51,506 nucleotides of DNA, from the IMG/VR virus record IMGVR_UViG_3300033984_000393, positions 1 through 51,506 of that record; one strand, given 5' to 3'. Every line of letters starts with the position of its first letter. Positions within the stretch are counted from its first letter, which is position 1. The notes below the pieces were generated by a model. That model searched no databases. It was not told the origin of the DNA and saw only the letters and a list, made by a program, of their open reading frames with translations. Origin of the DNA: a virus. The position numbers and the translations under genes were made by a program. Shown piece after piece: positions 10,233 to 22,700 of the stretch.

Positions 10233-13200
10233 TTATGAGTTAATCCAACCTAATGCTTTCTTTTGTTTTGTTACTGTAGTACCACCTTGTTTTTTTCTAG
10301 ATAATTTATCTGTATACTTGTTTATATGTGCACGTGAAGTATTTGACCAAGTTTCAGGATTTATTTTAGTTGATCTTAAAGCTTCTAAAACTTTTTCACC
10401 TTCTTGCCCTTTAATTGCATAATGTGAAAAAGGATCTAATTTACCAAAAAGATTTTTTCCAAAAGATTTCCACACATCAGCGTCACCATATACACCTTTT
10501 ACCACATCTTTTAAAGGTAAAACATTATAATAATTTTGTGTTAAATCTTTTTTATTTTGTAAATACTTTAACTGCATTTTATCAAAAAAATTAGGAACAT
10601 CTCTTACAAAAGGATCATCACTTATTGTATGTTCACGAAACTTTGCATCAGTTTTATATTTTAAATCATCAATTAAATTATGATGTTTTTTCCAAGAGGC
10701 ATGTGCTAATTCATTATATAATGCTTCTTTTTCTTTTACTGCAGCTTGAAGTTCAACCATTTTATTAGGATCTCCTGTTATAGCAAGAGTTTCTCTAAAG
10801 TTTGTTGGAAATCTTTTTATATAATCATTTTTAACAATACCTTCTCCAAAAGGAGAACCTTTAAAACCAAGGTGTACATCAAAATCATTAGTTGTCAACC
10901 AATCTTGTCTATTTGGTGATGAAAAATCTGTTGGTCTTTTTACTTTAACAATATAACCATTCCCATATGTATATCCTTCTGCAGTTGGAACTGAGTTTGA
11001 CAAATACAATGCGTTTTCACCTTCTTTTAAACCAAATCTACCATACCCTGTATTTATAGGTTCATGTGAACCCATATATTCCGCAGCTGCTTTAGAACCT
11101 TTTTCTGTTCCAAGATTAAAACCTTTACTTTCAAGATGTGTAATTATTTCTGGATTTTTTTGTGCAATAACTTCCCAATTAGTACTTACTCCTCTAACAA
11201 AAGTATTATGTCTATTAGCCAACCCTCTCATGGTTTTGTTAGTAAGTTCTGTAGATTGAGCAATTCTTTCAAAATTTTCTGGTAATTTATATCCATATTG
11301 TTTTGCCCAATTTTTTGCATAATTTAAGTCTCCTAAATTTTTAGTAACATTACCAGTATTTTCAACAACACTTGTAGATAATGGTAATCCTTTATAAGTA
11401 TCAGATATTACTTGATTAGTTGGACTTTTTCCAATACCTAAATCAATAATTTGAAATCCTTTTTTAGGATCATAAAAAACATTAGACTTACCACCACTGA
11501 TATCTATAGACAAACCTAAATTATCTAACTCAGCTTTATCTTTCCAAAAATTATCAATATGTTCTTTTGGCATATTTTGAAAATCTGTTTCAGATAATTT
11601 TGTTATAGGTGTACCTGTTGCTTTATTTTGAACTTGATAAACTTTACCATCTATTTCTTTAACTTGCAATGTTTTTCCTGTTCTGGGTGATTTAATTTTG
11701 TCTGCATAATTAACTAATCTACTTGAGTCATCATAACCATGAGCACTTAATCTAGCTACATAATTATCACCTAATTCAAAAACTCCTTTGTTATTTGTTC
11801 CACCATCAGATATATTTTTACCTAATTGATTTTCAGATTTTAATATATTTTGTTGTGGAGTATTTACAATTTCTTGTTTAATATTATTATCTCTTAATTG
11901 TTTTTCTAAAGCATTTCTAGACTCTAATAATTTATTTGGATTTAATTGTTTTGCACCAGATGTATATTCTTCTGCTGTTATATTACCATTTTTATAATTT
12001 GCGTATAATGCTTTTCTAGACTCTTCAGCTAAAGTTTCTTGTTGTTTTAAAGCTGCTATTTCAGACTCTAACTTAGGAGCTATGTTTCTTATATTTTGTA
12101 ATTTTGCTAATGCACTTTCTTCAGTAGTTAATGCTCTTCTTGTAGCAGATATTCCTTCACCCATCATTTTACCTGCAGGTCCTACAATAGGAGCTATTTC
12201 TAAAGCATCCATTGCAAGACTGCCAGCATTACTCCATGTTGGATTTTTATACATTGCTGCAGCATCAGGTGCAACATTAGCCAAACCATGTCCTGCAAAT
12301 CCTGCAGTAATAACATTACCAACAGTTGCTCCAGGAACAGCTGCTAAACCAGGCAGTTGACTAGCTAATGCACTTGTAATATATGGTGCAGCTGCAGCAC
12401 CCACTGCTTCTAAACCAAGAAGACCTAATCCTCCAGTAGCTATAATACCTGGTGCATACCATAAAGGACTTTTATATACTTCATCCCATTGATCACTAAC
12501 AAAGCTTTTTCTACGCTTTGTACTTGCTGCATAAACAATATCTTGTTGCCATTCAGGTAATTTTTTAATTTGTGCAAGTTGAGACTCAGTATTAAATCCA
12601 TAAGGTGCTTGTAAATCATAGTATTCCTTACTTCCTATAAACTGATCTTCTTTGCTTAATCCTTTTACAGGTTTCTTTAAAGGAAAAGTTCCTCCTGTAG
12701 TAGGATCAAAACCAAACTTGCCAGAATCAATTTGTTTATTAATCCATTCATCTGATCTTTGATCACCTGTAAAAGAAATTCTATTACCACCTTTAGTAGT
12801 AGATGTTACATATCCTTCTGGTGTTAATGTATTACCTAACCATTTTTTTACAGTCCCTGCTTTTTGGTACTTAATAAGACCTCCTTCATTTTGTTTAGGA
12901 ATTTCTTTATATCCTTTTAACCAATGTTCTTTATACAATCTAACTGCATTGTCATTGGTTTCTAAATTGCCATATTTCCCCCATACATCTTTATCTTTTC
13001 CTAATTTTATTAATTCTTCTTGTATTTCAGGAGAATTTTTAAAAGCATCTGTCATTGCGTGTTTATTCCATGCATTATCTGCCCATCTTCTTTCCACCAT
13101 ATAAGGACCTTTATACCCTCCAGGACTACCTGCTTTAATTAGTTCTTCTGAACTTAATCTATTTGGGTTTAATGGTAACCCCATATTAAAATGAGCATCT

Positions 13201-16200
13201 CCATAAACTCCATTTTCCACTGCCCTAATTTCTCCAGAATTTATAGCATCTAAATATCCTTCTTTTCCACCAATCATTCTATAAGCAGATTCAGGATTAG
13301 GTTTAAACGCCAAAGGATTATATTTATATGCATTAGATAATAAACCTGATTCTTTACTTGCTGCTAATTTAGCAAGAGCTTTTTCTTTAGTTAGTAAACC
13401 AGCCCCAACTAAGTTTGCAGGATCAGCAATAGCATCAACTGTCATTGCTCCCCAAGGATTTTCTATATCCATTGCTTCAGATGGTCTTTGCATTTCACCT
13501 GTAAATGCTTTCATCATTGCTAATTGTGGAAGACTAAATACAGCAGATATAGGAACACCTACTGCAGCACCTAATGGTCCAGTATCTTTATTTTCTTCTA
13601 CTATTTTATCTCTATATTGTTCCCAGAATCCTCTAGGTCTTTTGTAATTATTTTGAACAACTACTTCATCTAATGCTATTGGAGAACGTACACCTTCATC
13701 TGTTACAACTTCTCCTTTATTGTATGCTTCTGCATATTCTGGTGTACCATATTTTACAGTACCTGCAGTTTGATAACTAACAAGTCCACCAGCACGTTTC
13801 CTTTGACCACTCTTATCTTCATCAGTATAAATACAACCAGGACCAAATGGATTTAATTTACCTAAAATACCTGACCCACTTACAGCACTAGATTTTGATT
13901 TTTTACCAATACCTTCTAATCCTTCTTGTTCAACATTAGGGCGTGAAGCAAGTTCTTTTACAATTTTATCATATTCTCTTGTATCATAAAAACCTTGCTG
14001 AGTATTTTCTGGATTGTTTTTCCAAATATTAAATGCTTGTTGTTCAGGACTATATGCTTGTTTTTGGTCATTCCATATATCTTGATTATATGCAATTTGA
14101 TTACGTGTTAATGGTTTACCAAATTCATCAACTCTACTTACTTTTTTAGAAGCTGAGAATAATGCACCATCTACATCTCTATCACCTCTATCTCTATAAC
14201 TTAATGGATAACTTCCTTGAGATGGTACTATCATAGGATTTCCTGAAACATTAAACATGTTTTCACCTCCAAGTTGTTTTTGTACTACTGCTTCAGGTAA
14301 GTCTATTGCACCTTCTTCATTTTTAACTATGAACCTATTAAGATTATTTCTCCAATTCTGTTCAACCTTATCAGGATAACTTCTAGGATCTTTTGTATAT
14401 TTTATATTTGTTTCTTCATCTGTTTTTAAAGATGTATTGTTTGGTGAAGTTTTTTCATTAAAAGGTTTCCAATCATTTTTCCCAGTAGTAAATGTATTAT
14501 TTGCTATAGATGAATATTGATTACGCAAGTATGGAGAATATCTACCAACAGTATTATTAATTTGTGAATCATCATTATTAAAAGCTGGCAAATCTTTAAT
14601 TGTAAATCCATCACCTACAGGTACATTACCTTTACCTTCTACCCATTGTGTTTCAACAGGATTTGTAAATCCAAATAAATTTTGAGAAAGTTTATTTTGT
14701 TTACCCCATTCTTCTAAAACTTGTTTATCTTTTAAATCCATTGCTGCCATTAAAGGCAACACTTTATCCACATCATATAAATCATTTGGAGAATTTATAT
14801 TATATGCTTTTTTTAAATCTTTTGGAATACTATTATATTTAATCTGACCTGGACCAACTGATAAATTTTTACCACTTCCTAATTCAGTAATCACACTTTC
14901 TGCAATATTTTCTAATCTTGAACCAAGTCCTTTTCCTTTTGAAGTTGTCCAATTGTTTTCTGCACCAAGTTCACCAAATACATTTAACAAACTATCTTGT
15001 ATCTCTGTTTTAGATCTGCCTGTTTTTTTTACTAAGTCATTAATCTTTTCAGTATTATTTGCAAAAGATACAAACTTATCCATAACATGTTTAGTATTAG
15101 TGTTATAGTCTTTTGCATTTTTTGCAATTTCCCAATCATAATCTTTTTTAGAGTTTGAATCAAAGGCAATTGTTTCTTGTTTTGAATCATACTTTTCTTT
15201 TTCTTCAGGTGTAAGATTAAAAGGGTTACTGTTATTATAAGGGTTAACTTTAAAAATAACAGCATTAGGTTGATTATCATTTTTTTTAGGATCTAACCAA
15301 TCTTTAATTTCATATTCATCAAACAGTTGTTCACTTTGTGCTTGATTGTCAAAAAATTTATATTTGTTATTAGAATCTATTCCTAAAAATATTCTTGAAT
15401 GAGAAGGATAATATTTACCATTTTCATTTACATTATTTTTATACTGAACAACATCTCCAGGTTCTAAATTATTAAGACCTTTTAATCCCCAACCTTGATT
15501 TGCAGTAAAGCCATATTCATTTGCATTTTTTGCAAAGTCAGTATTAGACCAGTTTATATTAGACATTGCACCTGCATCTTTTAATACAGTACACACACCA
15601 CCAATACATGTAAAAGGTTCTTTACCTTCTCTTGTTGATGCATCTCTTACATTTTGTGGAATGTCAGTAACATAATTATTATTTTTAATTCTTTCTTCAG
15701 CAAGTGATACTACTTTTTGTGCATACTCTTTACGTTTAGGATCATCAGTTTTTAAACCACCTAATTGATAGTTTCTATCAGCATACATCATACCTGTTCC
15801 ACCCATTTGTGCAACAGGCATTTCATTTTCATTACCACACTTGTGACATGTAGTAATATCATTACCACCATCAGCAGCTTTCCATGACCAACCACAATTG
15901 GAACACTTAATAGTTTTAGTTAATAGTGTACCACCCTTAGCTTTTTTAGGCATAAACTTTGGATTGTTTGAATCAAATGATTTGTAATCATTAGTGTTAT
16001 GAATACGACCATACCATGTATCATTGTAATCACTACTTGGAACTCCAGGAGCAGGATTGTTTATATTTTTGTAATACCAATCTCTTCCTTTATTCATCAA
16101 AATTCTTCTTTGATTTTCTGGAAGTTTACCTATTGTGTTACTATATTCTTGATCAAATGAATATGGTGCATTTTTTCTACCTGACCATTTACCATCAACA

Positions 16201-16787
16201 TCTAATTTGGATTTATCATTTTGTCTGTAATATTCTTGTAATGCAAAAGCTCTTGGATCTTTAGTTATTTTATTATTATCCTTATCCCAACCAGCATTAA
16301 AAATAAAATCCATTGCTTCTCCTGATTCCATTGCACTTGCATTAGGCATTATCTTTTGGACTTCTGGATAAATATTATTCATTAACATATTCATGTATGC
16401 AGGATTACTATACCCTGACAAAGGTGTACCACCAGGACCTCCTCTTAGTTGTTCATACTTTAATATTTTATCAGCTTGATGTGCAACACTATCTCTAACT
16501 GTTCCTGCACGTTGATACACAGGTGTTTCTTTTACTTCAGGACCAGAAAAAAAATGTGTACCACTATTAGGTTCTAATATTTCACTTGTTTTACCATCAG
16601 TAACATGCAGTCTTTGACTTACACCATCCATGGTAATAGGTGTACCTTGAGGTGTACCCTGTATAATGTTAGAAGGATTATTTCTATAAGGAGAATTATC
16701 TTTATACCCTTGCTTAGATATATCATCTTGAAGTTTTTGATTTTGAGTATTAATAAACTTCATTAAAATTTCTCTATTGTTTTTCAT
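10233..16787 (-). CDS. 2184-aa multidomain virion protein: peptidoglycan-hydrolase-like modules, zinc ribbon, kinase-like and ART-like segments
   Basis: Parts in order: a lysozyme/muramidase-like segment at about 110-250 (AMDFIFNAGWDKDN near 159); a zinc ribbon at 294-322 (CSNCGW...CHKCGN); an NlpC/P60- or CHAP-like cysteine peptidase segment with candidate Cys near 392 (FTCIGGVCT) and His near 462 (PSHSRIFLGI); an SLT-like segment with candidate Glu near 607 (GELGAENNW) and SVGPGQIK near 643; Ala/Gly-rich hydrophobic stretches near 1130 and 1450; a protein-kinase-like segment at about 1675-1790 (VARL..., SGGKSNVFYDPKKGFQIIDLG); and an ADP-ribosyltransferase-like segment at about 1860-1960 (FVRGVS, ALYLSNSVPTAEGY). 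GG linkers separate several parts. The ATG overlaps the end of the 2022-aa gene. It is probably packaged and ejected, opening the cell wall and possibly acting on host proteins. The frame is certain; the domain calls are motif-level. Confidence 0.75.
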   Translation of the reverse strand: MKNNREILMKFINTQNQKLQDDISKQGYKDNSPYRNNPSNIIQGTPQGTPITMDGVSQRLHVTDGKTSEILEPNSGTHFFSGPEVKETPVYQRAGTVRDSVAHQADKILKYEQLRGGPGGTPLSGYSNPAYMNMLMNNIYPEVQKIMPNASAMESGEAMDFIFNAGWDKDNNKITKDPRAFALQEYYRQNDKSKLDVDGKWSGRKNAPYSFDQEYSNTIGKLPENQRRILMNKGRDWYYKNINNPAPGVPSSDYNDTWYGRIHNTNDYKSFDSNNPKFMPKKAKGGTLLTKTIKCSNCGWSWKAADGGNDITTCHKCGNENEMPVAQMGGTGMMYADRNYQLGGLKTDDPKRKEYAQKVVSLAEERIKNNNYVTDIPQNVRDASTREGKEPFTCIGGVCTVLKDAGAMSNINWSNTDFAKNANEYGFTANQGWGLKGLNNLEPGDVVQYKNNVNENGKYYPSHSRIFLGIDSNNKYKFFDNQAQSEQLFDEYEIKDWLDPKKNDNQPNAVIFKVNPYNNSNPFNLTPEEKEKYDSKQETIAFDSNSKKDYDWEIAKNAKDYNTNTKHVMDKFVSFANNTEKINDLVKKTGRSKTEIQDSLLNVFGELGAENNWTTSKGKGLGSRLENIAESVITELGSGKNLSVGPGQIKYNSIPKDLKKAYNINSPNDLYDVDKVLPLMAAMDLKDKQVLEEWGKQNKLSQNLFGFTNPVETQWVEGKGNVPVGDGFTIKDLPAFNNDDSQINNTVGRYSPYLRNQYSSIANNTFTTGKNDWKPFNEKTSPNNTSLKTDEETNIKYTKDPRSYPDKVEQNWRNNLNRFIVKNEEGAIDLPEAVVQKQLGGENMFNVSGNPMIVPSQGSYPLSYRDRGDRDVDGALFSASKKVSRVDEFGKPLTRNQIAYNQDIWNDQKQAYSPEQQAFNIWKNNPENTQQGFYDTREYDKIVKELASRPNVEQEGLEGIGKKSKSSAVSGSGILGKLNPFGPGCIYTDEDKSGQRKRAGGLVSYQTAGTVKYGTPEYAEAYNKGEVVTDEGVRSPIALDEVVVQNNYKRPRGFWEQYRDKIVEENKDTGPLGAAVGVPISAVFSLPQLAMMKAFTGEMQRPSEAMDIENPWGAMTVDAIADPANLVGAGLLTKEKALAKLAASKESGLLSNAYKYNPLAFKPNPESAYRMIGGKEGYLDAINSGEIRAVENGVYGDAHFNMGLPLNPNRLSSEELIKAGSPGGYKGPYMVERRWADNAWNKHAMTDAFKNSPEIQEELIKLGKDKDVWGKYGNLETNDNAVRLYKEHWLKGYKEIPKQNEGGLIKYQKAGTVKKWLGNTLTPEGYVTSTTKGGNRISFTGDQRSDEWINKQIDSGKFGFDPTTGGTFPLKKPVKGLSKEDQFIGSKEYYDLQAPYGFNTESQLAQIKKLPEWQQDIVYAASTKRRKSFVSDQWDEVYKSPLWYAPGIIATGGLGLLGLEAVGAAAAPYITSALASQLPGLAAVPGATVGNVITAGFAGHGLANVAPDAAAMYKNPTWSNAGSLAMDALEIAPIVGPAGKMMGEGISATRRALTTEESALAKLQNIRNIAPKLESEIAALKQQETLAEESRKALYANYKNGNITAEEYTSGAKQLNPNKLLESRNALEKQLRDNNIKQEIVNTPQQNILKSENQLGKNISDGGTNNKGVFELGDNYVARLSAHGYDDSSRLVNYADKIKSPRTGKTLQVKEIDGKVYQVQNKATGTPITKLSETDFQNMPKEHIDNFWKDKAELDNLGLSIDISGGKSNVFYDPKKGFQIIDLGIGKSPTNQVISDTYKGLPLSTSVVENTGNVTKNLGDLNYAKNWAKQYGYKLPENFERIAQSTELTNKTMRGLANRHNTFVRGVSTNWEVIAQKNPEIITHLESKGFNLGTEKGSKAAAEYMGSHEPINTGYGRFGLKEGENALYLSNSVPTAEGYTYGNGYIVKVKRPTDFSSPNRQDWLTTNDFDVHLGFKGSPFGEGIVKNDYIKRFPTNFRETLAITGDPNKMVELQAAVKEKEALYNELAHASWKKHHNLIDDLKYKTDAKFREHTISDDPFVRDVPNFFDKMQLKYLQNKKDLTQNYYNVLPLKDVVKGVYGDADVWKSFGKNLFGKLDPFSHYAIKGQEGEKVLEALRSTKINPETWSNTSRAHINKYTDKLSRKKQGGTTVTKQKKALGWINS

Positions 16788-19700
16788 TATCTTGGACTGT
16801 TTAACATTTTACTATTTACAAGTTTCAACAACATTTTTTTATCACCACTTTGTGTTTTTCTAAGTATGATCTTATTACCAAAGTGTCTAAACTTTTTATG
16901 TTCAGTAGGTGCTTTTAATACATTTACATAATTAGGATTAATGCTTTTATGATAACCATCAGGTGCTGTAATAAACATTGGAACAATTAGAGTAGCACTT
17001 GGATACTCATGTCTGTCTTTTGTTATATCATAAAAATTATTAAATCTATATTTGTTTTCTTCTTTAGAAGCTAATATTTCTGTTGTTACAGAATTTACAA
17101 TAGGATACAACAATACTTCTAAAGGATTATTTTTATCTTTTATTTTTAATGATAAAAGAGGAGATACCTGTTCAGAATTATATATAATAGCTCTATTAAA
17201 ATTTTCATCTAATATATGAAACATATCTTTACCATCATTATAATATTTATAAGCTTCCATATAATACTCAACACTTCTTAAAGTTGTTATTTGATTTGGA
17301 GTTACAATGTTATATTCTACTTCCCAACCATAGTCTTTAGTAATGTCAGCATCATTAATGTTATAGTAATTTGTAAAACTGTCAAATCTTTCATTATGTT
17401 TCCAAAAACTATTATCTTTAATTGTAAAAAAGTGACTGTATGATGGTATCATAAATGTAGGATGCCAATCATGAAAACTTACCCACATTTTACTTTTAGG
17501 ATCATAACTTATTGTCCATTCAATTTTTTCAAAAAACTTAGTATCATCTAAACTAATTGCAGTTAATACTGGTGTAATGTTAGGAGTCACTTGTTCCAAA
17601 CAACTACACAAACCATCAACAACTTCACAAGTACCACATTGTGTTGGCACTGAACTAATTGAACAAACACAATTTGCATTAATACCATCTGGTACTATAC
17701 TACATGTAGGATCACATACTAATAATGCAGGTTGAGTTACCATACATCTGCATTGTGTTCCAACAAGTGTACAGCCTGAAGGACAAGTATAAGTATTAAC
17801 TGTGCTACATATTGCAGGTTTAAATGTGCTTGATGGTAATGTTACAAGATCATCTATTAAAGCATCAGCAAGAGTTTCTGCATTACTGTCATTAATTATA
17901 TAAGGTGCACCAGCACTTCTGACATCAGTATAATATGTCATTCTTTGTGCATTAGTTTCACCTGATCTTGTAGCAGTATCTGCAGCAACAAATATTTCTA
18001 ATGAAGGAAGATTTTGTATAAGACACTTTGCTTGATTAACAGATGTTCTCATAGCTTGAGAAAAGAAAATACTATTTGGATAATGTCCAGTTGCAGGTGG
18101 AACAGGATAATCATTTGTATTATTTGCAACACATGTACCAAAAGCAGGTGTAAAGTTTATACCATTGTTTAAATAATCAGGAAAATCTGTAACAAGTATT
18201 ATAATTTTTCTTACATTTGTTCTAGATGGTTGAGTTAGTTGATTAGCTGAACCTGTTAAAGGTCTTATAATTGACTCTGCAGTGTGTAGTTTATCAGCAG
18301 CATATGTCAATCCTTGATAAATTATATTTTGTTGATTACATTGAGTAGCATTATCATAAGCAATTGATTTAAAATAACCTGCTGTTCCACCAGGAACACC
18401 TTGCCAATCTCCAGGTCCAGAAAATAACTTTACTGTTTGACTAGTACTACTTGCACCCATAGTTAATACTTGTAATCTATAATCACCTGTAGTACTATTT
18501 AACCCTACTGCAATGTTATCAATTAATCTATTTATGAATTTTTTTCTACGTATAGTAGGATTAGTACCTGGGCAAGGACTAATAAGAATTATAATATCAG
18601 CTCTACATGATGTTACAGGTGTCGCTGTTGCAGAAGAAGTATTAATTTCACTACATGTATTAGTTGCAGCATCATATGTCCAACCTGGTTCACATAATGC
18701 AACTGGTTCATCTGCAGGAGGTTGACATTCCCACAAGTCTGTTTCTGAATTAAATACTAACACATATCCTGGAGCACATGCTGGTGATGTAACAGTTCTT
18801 TCACACTTGTTAGTTACAGGATTATAAACATATCCCTGAACTTCATTGCATGATACAATATTATTATTTGGTGAACATGAATTATAAAAACCAAAGTTAG
18901 GATCATAACCTACACAATCAAGTGGTTTATAATCTTTTTTAGTAAAATATAATAATTCATACTGTGCATCAAATACTGCTTGTACAGCAATACCACTAAC
19001 AGGATTATCATATTCTGTATAGTCTGGAAATGCTTCTAATAATTCAGATGGTAAATTTTGAAGAAACCAATTCTTCATACCTGATTTAGATATTTCATTC
19101 ATACCTTCTCCACCATACTGAATAATTTTACCAGCTTTTTGTGATACAAAAAATAATCCATAAGGAGTATTTAAGGTTGCTCTGTTAGAAATACTTGCTC
19201 CATACTCCATAACATCTTCTGCATTTACAAGAGATTGTATATTGTTAGCAAATAAACCACCATCACCTATAGTAATCTTAGTACCACCTGTTTCAGTTTT
19301 AAGTGTATCAACACCAACAAATTGTGTAGGACTAAAGTCTTCATAAAGTATTAATGCTCCACTAGAGTTAATAGCTTTAATATTAGTAACTACTCCTTCA
19401 AAGGTATAGTAGTTAAGAGGTAAAAAGTTTCTCCAGTTATCTCTTTTAAGTCCATCTTGTTGTTGTAATGAATATATACCTCTGTATGGAAAGTATTCAT
19501 AACATGATTCATACAGTGCTGGGTCATAGTCTGGTGGTAACAATAGTCCCCAAGATATGAAATTGTTGTAGAGTTTTGATGTGCTAAGTGATAAGTCATA
19601 TTTATAAAATACTGGTTTAGTTATTATATCTGATCTAAACATTGTTTGAAGATCATTAAAAGAAGTTCCATATACATCATAGAATTTTTCCCAATCATTT

Positions 19701-22700
19701 TCTCCATAATCTCTAAATGCCATGTTTAATTCTGATTCAGCAAAAAAGTCTTTTACTCCATTATTAAATAAATACATCCATGAATTATTAACTGCAAAAC
19801 TAACTCCTTGTGTAGAACCATAAAAATGATGTTTATCACTAGGCGTACCAATATCCATACCAGGAGGAGACCAGTCTATACCAACAGTAAAATCTGAACG
19901 TATATCATATTCTTCAAAATTTGCCCAGTATGTTGCTTCTGGACCATTAAAATAATTTTGATAATTAAACTCTATGCCATTTGGTTCATTTATTAACCAT
20001 GTATTAAAAAAGAAATATGAATTTTTATCTGTATATCTATTTACATATACATCACCTCCAAATATAGGTTCAGTAAAATCTGTTGTGTTTAATTGTGCTA
20101 ACGTTGGGTATACACATGAGTCTGTTGGAATTTGTACTATAGAATTTAATTGACCATATTGATTTTCAAAATCAAGTTTTAATGCTCCATAATATGATGC
20201 TATATCTGTATTTTTAATATTAAAAGGACTTCCTGTAGTAACATGAACTTTTGATTTATCAGCATTAGTACCTACTATATCTGGTAATGTAGCACCAGTG
20301 ATCAAATTAAGACAAACATATTTACCTCTAAATAAATTATTTATTCTTTTAGTTGCATTAAAATCTTGTATACCTGTTCCTATATATTTAAGACCACCTG
20401 AAGAAATTGTTCTATTAAAAGAAGGATTTATTCCTGTAGGTAAATTTGTGTTTGTAACATTTCCATGACTATTATAAAAACCATGACTGTTATATTGAAC
20501 TACATAATTTCTATAAGGAATAAGTTTTCTAATTATTTCTATTAATTGTTGTGTAGCTTGATACCAATAAAATGCAGCAGTAGTTATATTTGTTACAGCT
20601 GTTACTATATTTCCTATAGTAGCCAATGTTGCTCCTGCTGTTGCTCCTGTAGTGCCTATATTTGAAATACCTTGTGCAAGATAACCAACAAGATTGCCTG
20701 CTGCTGAACCTGCATTACCTTCAGTACTCATTCCAACACTATTGCTAAAATTTGATAAAGGGTTTCTCGTTACATGACTGCTTTCAAGTGTATTGCTTCC
20801 GCCAGCAGCTGTAGTAACCCATGGAATTGTAGTATTTTTTATTTCTCCTACAAAAGGTAAAGTAGTATGCCCAGTGTTATTTGTAGTAGTACTTGTTTTA
20901 CCCATTATAGATAAAAGAGCTATACCTAACCCAAATACTGCACCAACTGCAAAAGCAGTATCTGTTATAACTTTAAACTTAGGATGATTGTATGGAATTT
21001 CATATGCACCTGTAGCAACACCATATTGTTCTTTATATATTCTAGCATACACACCTCTACCTAAATAAGGTTTAACAAATGCTATTTCAGGTGAGTTAAA
21101 AGAAAAATAATCATTAAGAGGTTTTATTCCAGAATTTAAAAAAGGATCAGGGCGTAAGTCATTATATGGATAATTTTGAATTAATCCTTTTCTTGTACCT
21201 GCAGTAGCTCCAGGTATATCATATTCAAGCATATTATTAAATAACCCTTTTGCTACAATTGTTCTATTACCTTCTCTTGAACCTCTGAGTATCTCATATC
21301 CTGAAATATCAGTAAGAGGATTACCTTGATTATCAATAGGATGTAATATATTATTAAATTGTACAGCAAGTATGTTTATAAAATTACCTGTTGAATCATG
21401 TATATGCGTAGTTTCATTAGAAGGCATCTTGTGATGTCTAATAGGTGTATTACATAAGTCACCCCAAATTTCAGGATGATTGTTAGGATACTCTTGAGTA
21501 GACTCCCAGTATGCCATGTTACCTTTAGCAATTATAACACCACCATCAGATAGTGTACCTGATAAACCTGCTGCTGTAGCTGTATCATATATTTGCCATA
21601 CTTTATTTTTTCCTGGTAGTAAATCAGGATTAGATAATGATAATTCTATTAAGTCAGAAGGTAATGATGATCTACCAGGAATATGGAATGATGCTGATCT
21701 AGCACCTGTTTTATATACCCATCTAATAAAAAATGAATATACTTCATCACGCATGTATCCTGTTTTATTACCACCTTTCCAATAGTAATCTGCAGGATAT
21801 TGTACAGCAACCCATTCTGTTCTTATTCTATTTGCAAAAGGTTGATAATTAAAATAAGGTTGTGTTGTTACACTTGTTCTTATAAGATAGTTATTAAGAG
21901 AAAACATCTTTTTACTTTTCTCATACACCTGTGATTTTAAAGGAATTAAAGATAATGGTATTGTTTCTAAACTTTCTAAGTATTGATCTAAATGCACTTT
22001 AGTTTGTGATACACTATAGTTACCTATTTTTTTAGCAACAGTTTGTTGAGCAATGTTTGAAATTATAACAAGTTCATATTCTTCAAAATTAGTATCTAAT
22101 CCTGAAATAAAAATATCAAGTGAACCACCAAATGAACTATGATCCCATAAAGCTTGTGGTGTAGATGGTGTAAAATAATCAGTAAGTTTTATACCATTAT
22201 GTGAATATGCAACAACTGCTTGATAACTACCATTTTGTAATTGACCTGCTCCTACTGAAGTTTCTACAGTAACACATGGTTGTTCTACAAAAGGATGTAA
22301 TCTAAGTTGATCACAATCTAATTCATTTGTACAAGTTTCTTCACCACAACTGTCAGCAATAGGATTACACATATAAGGAATACGTGCTATATCCAGAATC
22401 ATTGTTCTATCTGGATTATTATTATCTGCCCAATATGCAGAATATGAACAGTCTGCATTATATTTTACAGCTCCTGTAATTAAATATTTAGTATTAAAAT
22501 TTAAACATGGATCATTTATTAAAACTGTATAAGAACAATTAGATTCATCAAATATTCCTATTTCAGAATTTACATTATTTGTTGAAAATACTACCCATTC
22601 AGTTTTATATTTATGGAGCAATCCAATGATTGAATATGTTGAAGATGTACAATATAAATTTGATTGTTCATTACCAATGTTACCTTCATCACCTTTATGA

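Noticed and set aside
12082-12360. 92-codon plus-strand frame and similar short frames inside the giant genes
   Set aside because: They run antisense to strong coding frames and show no domain, start context or operon placement.
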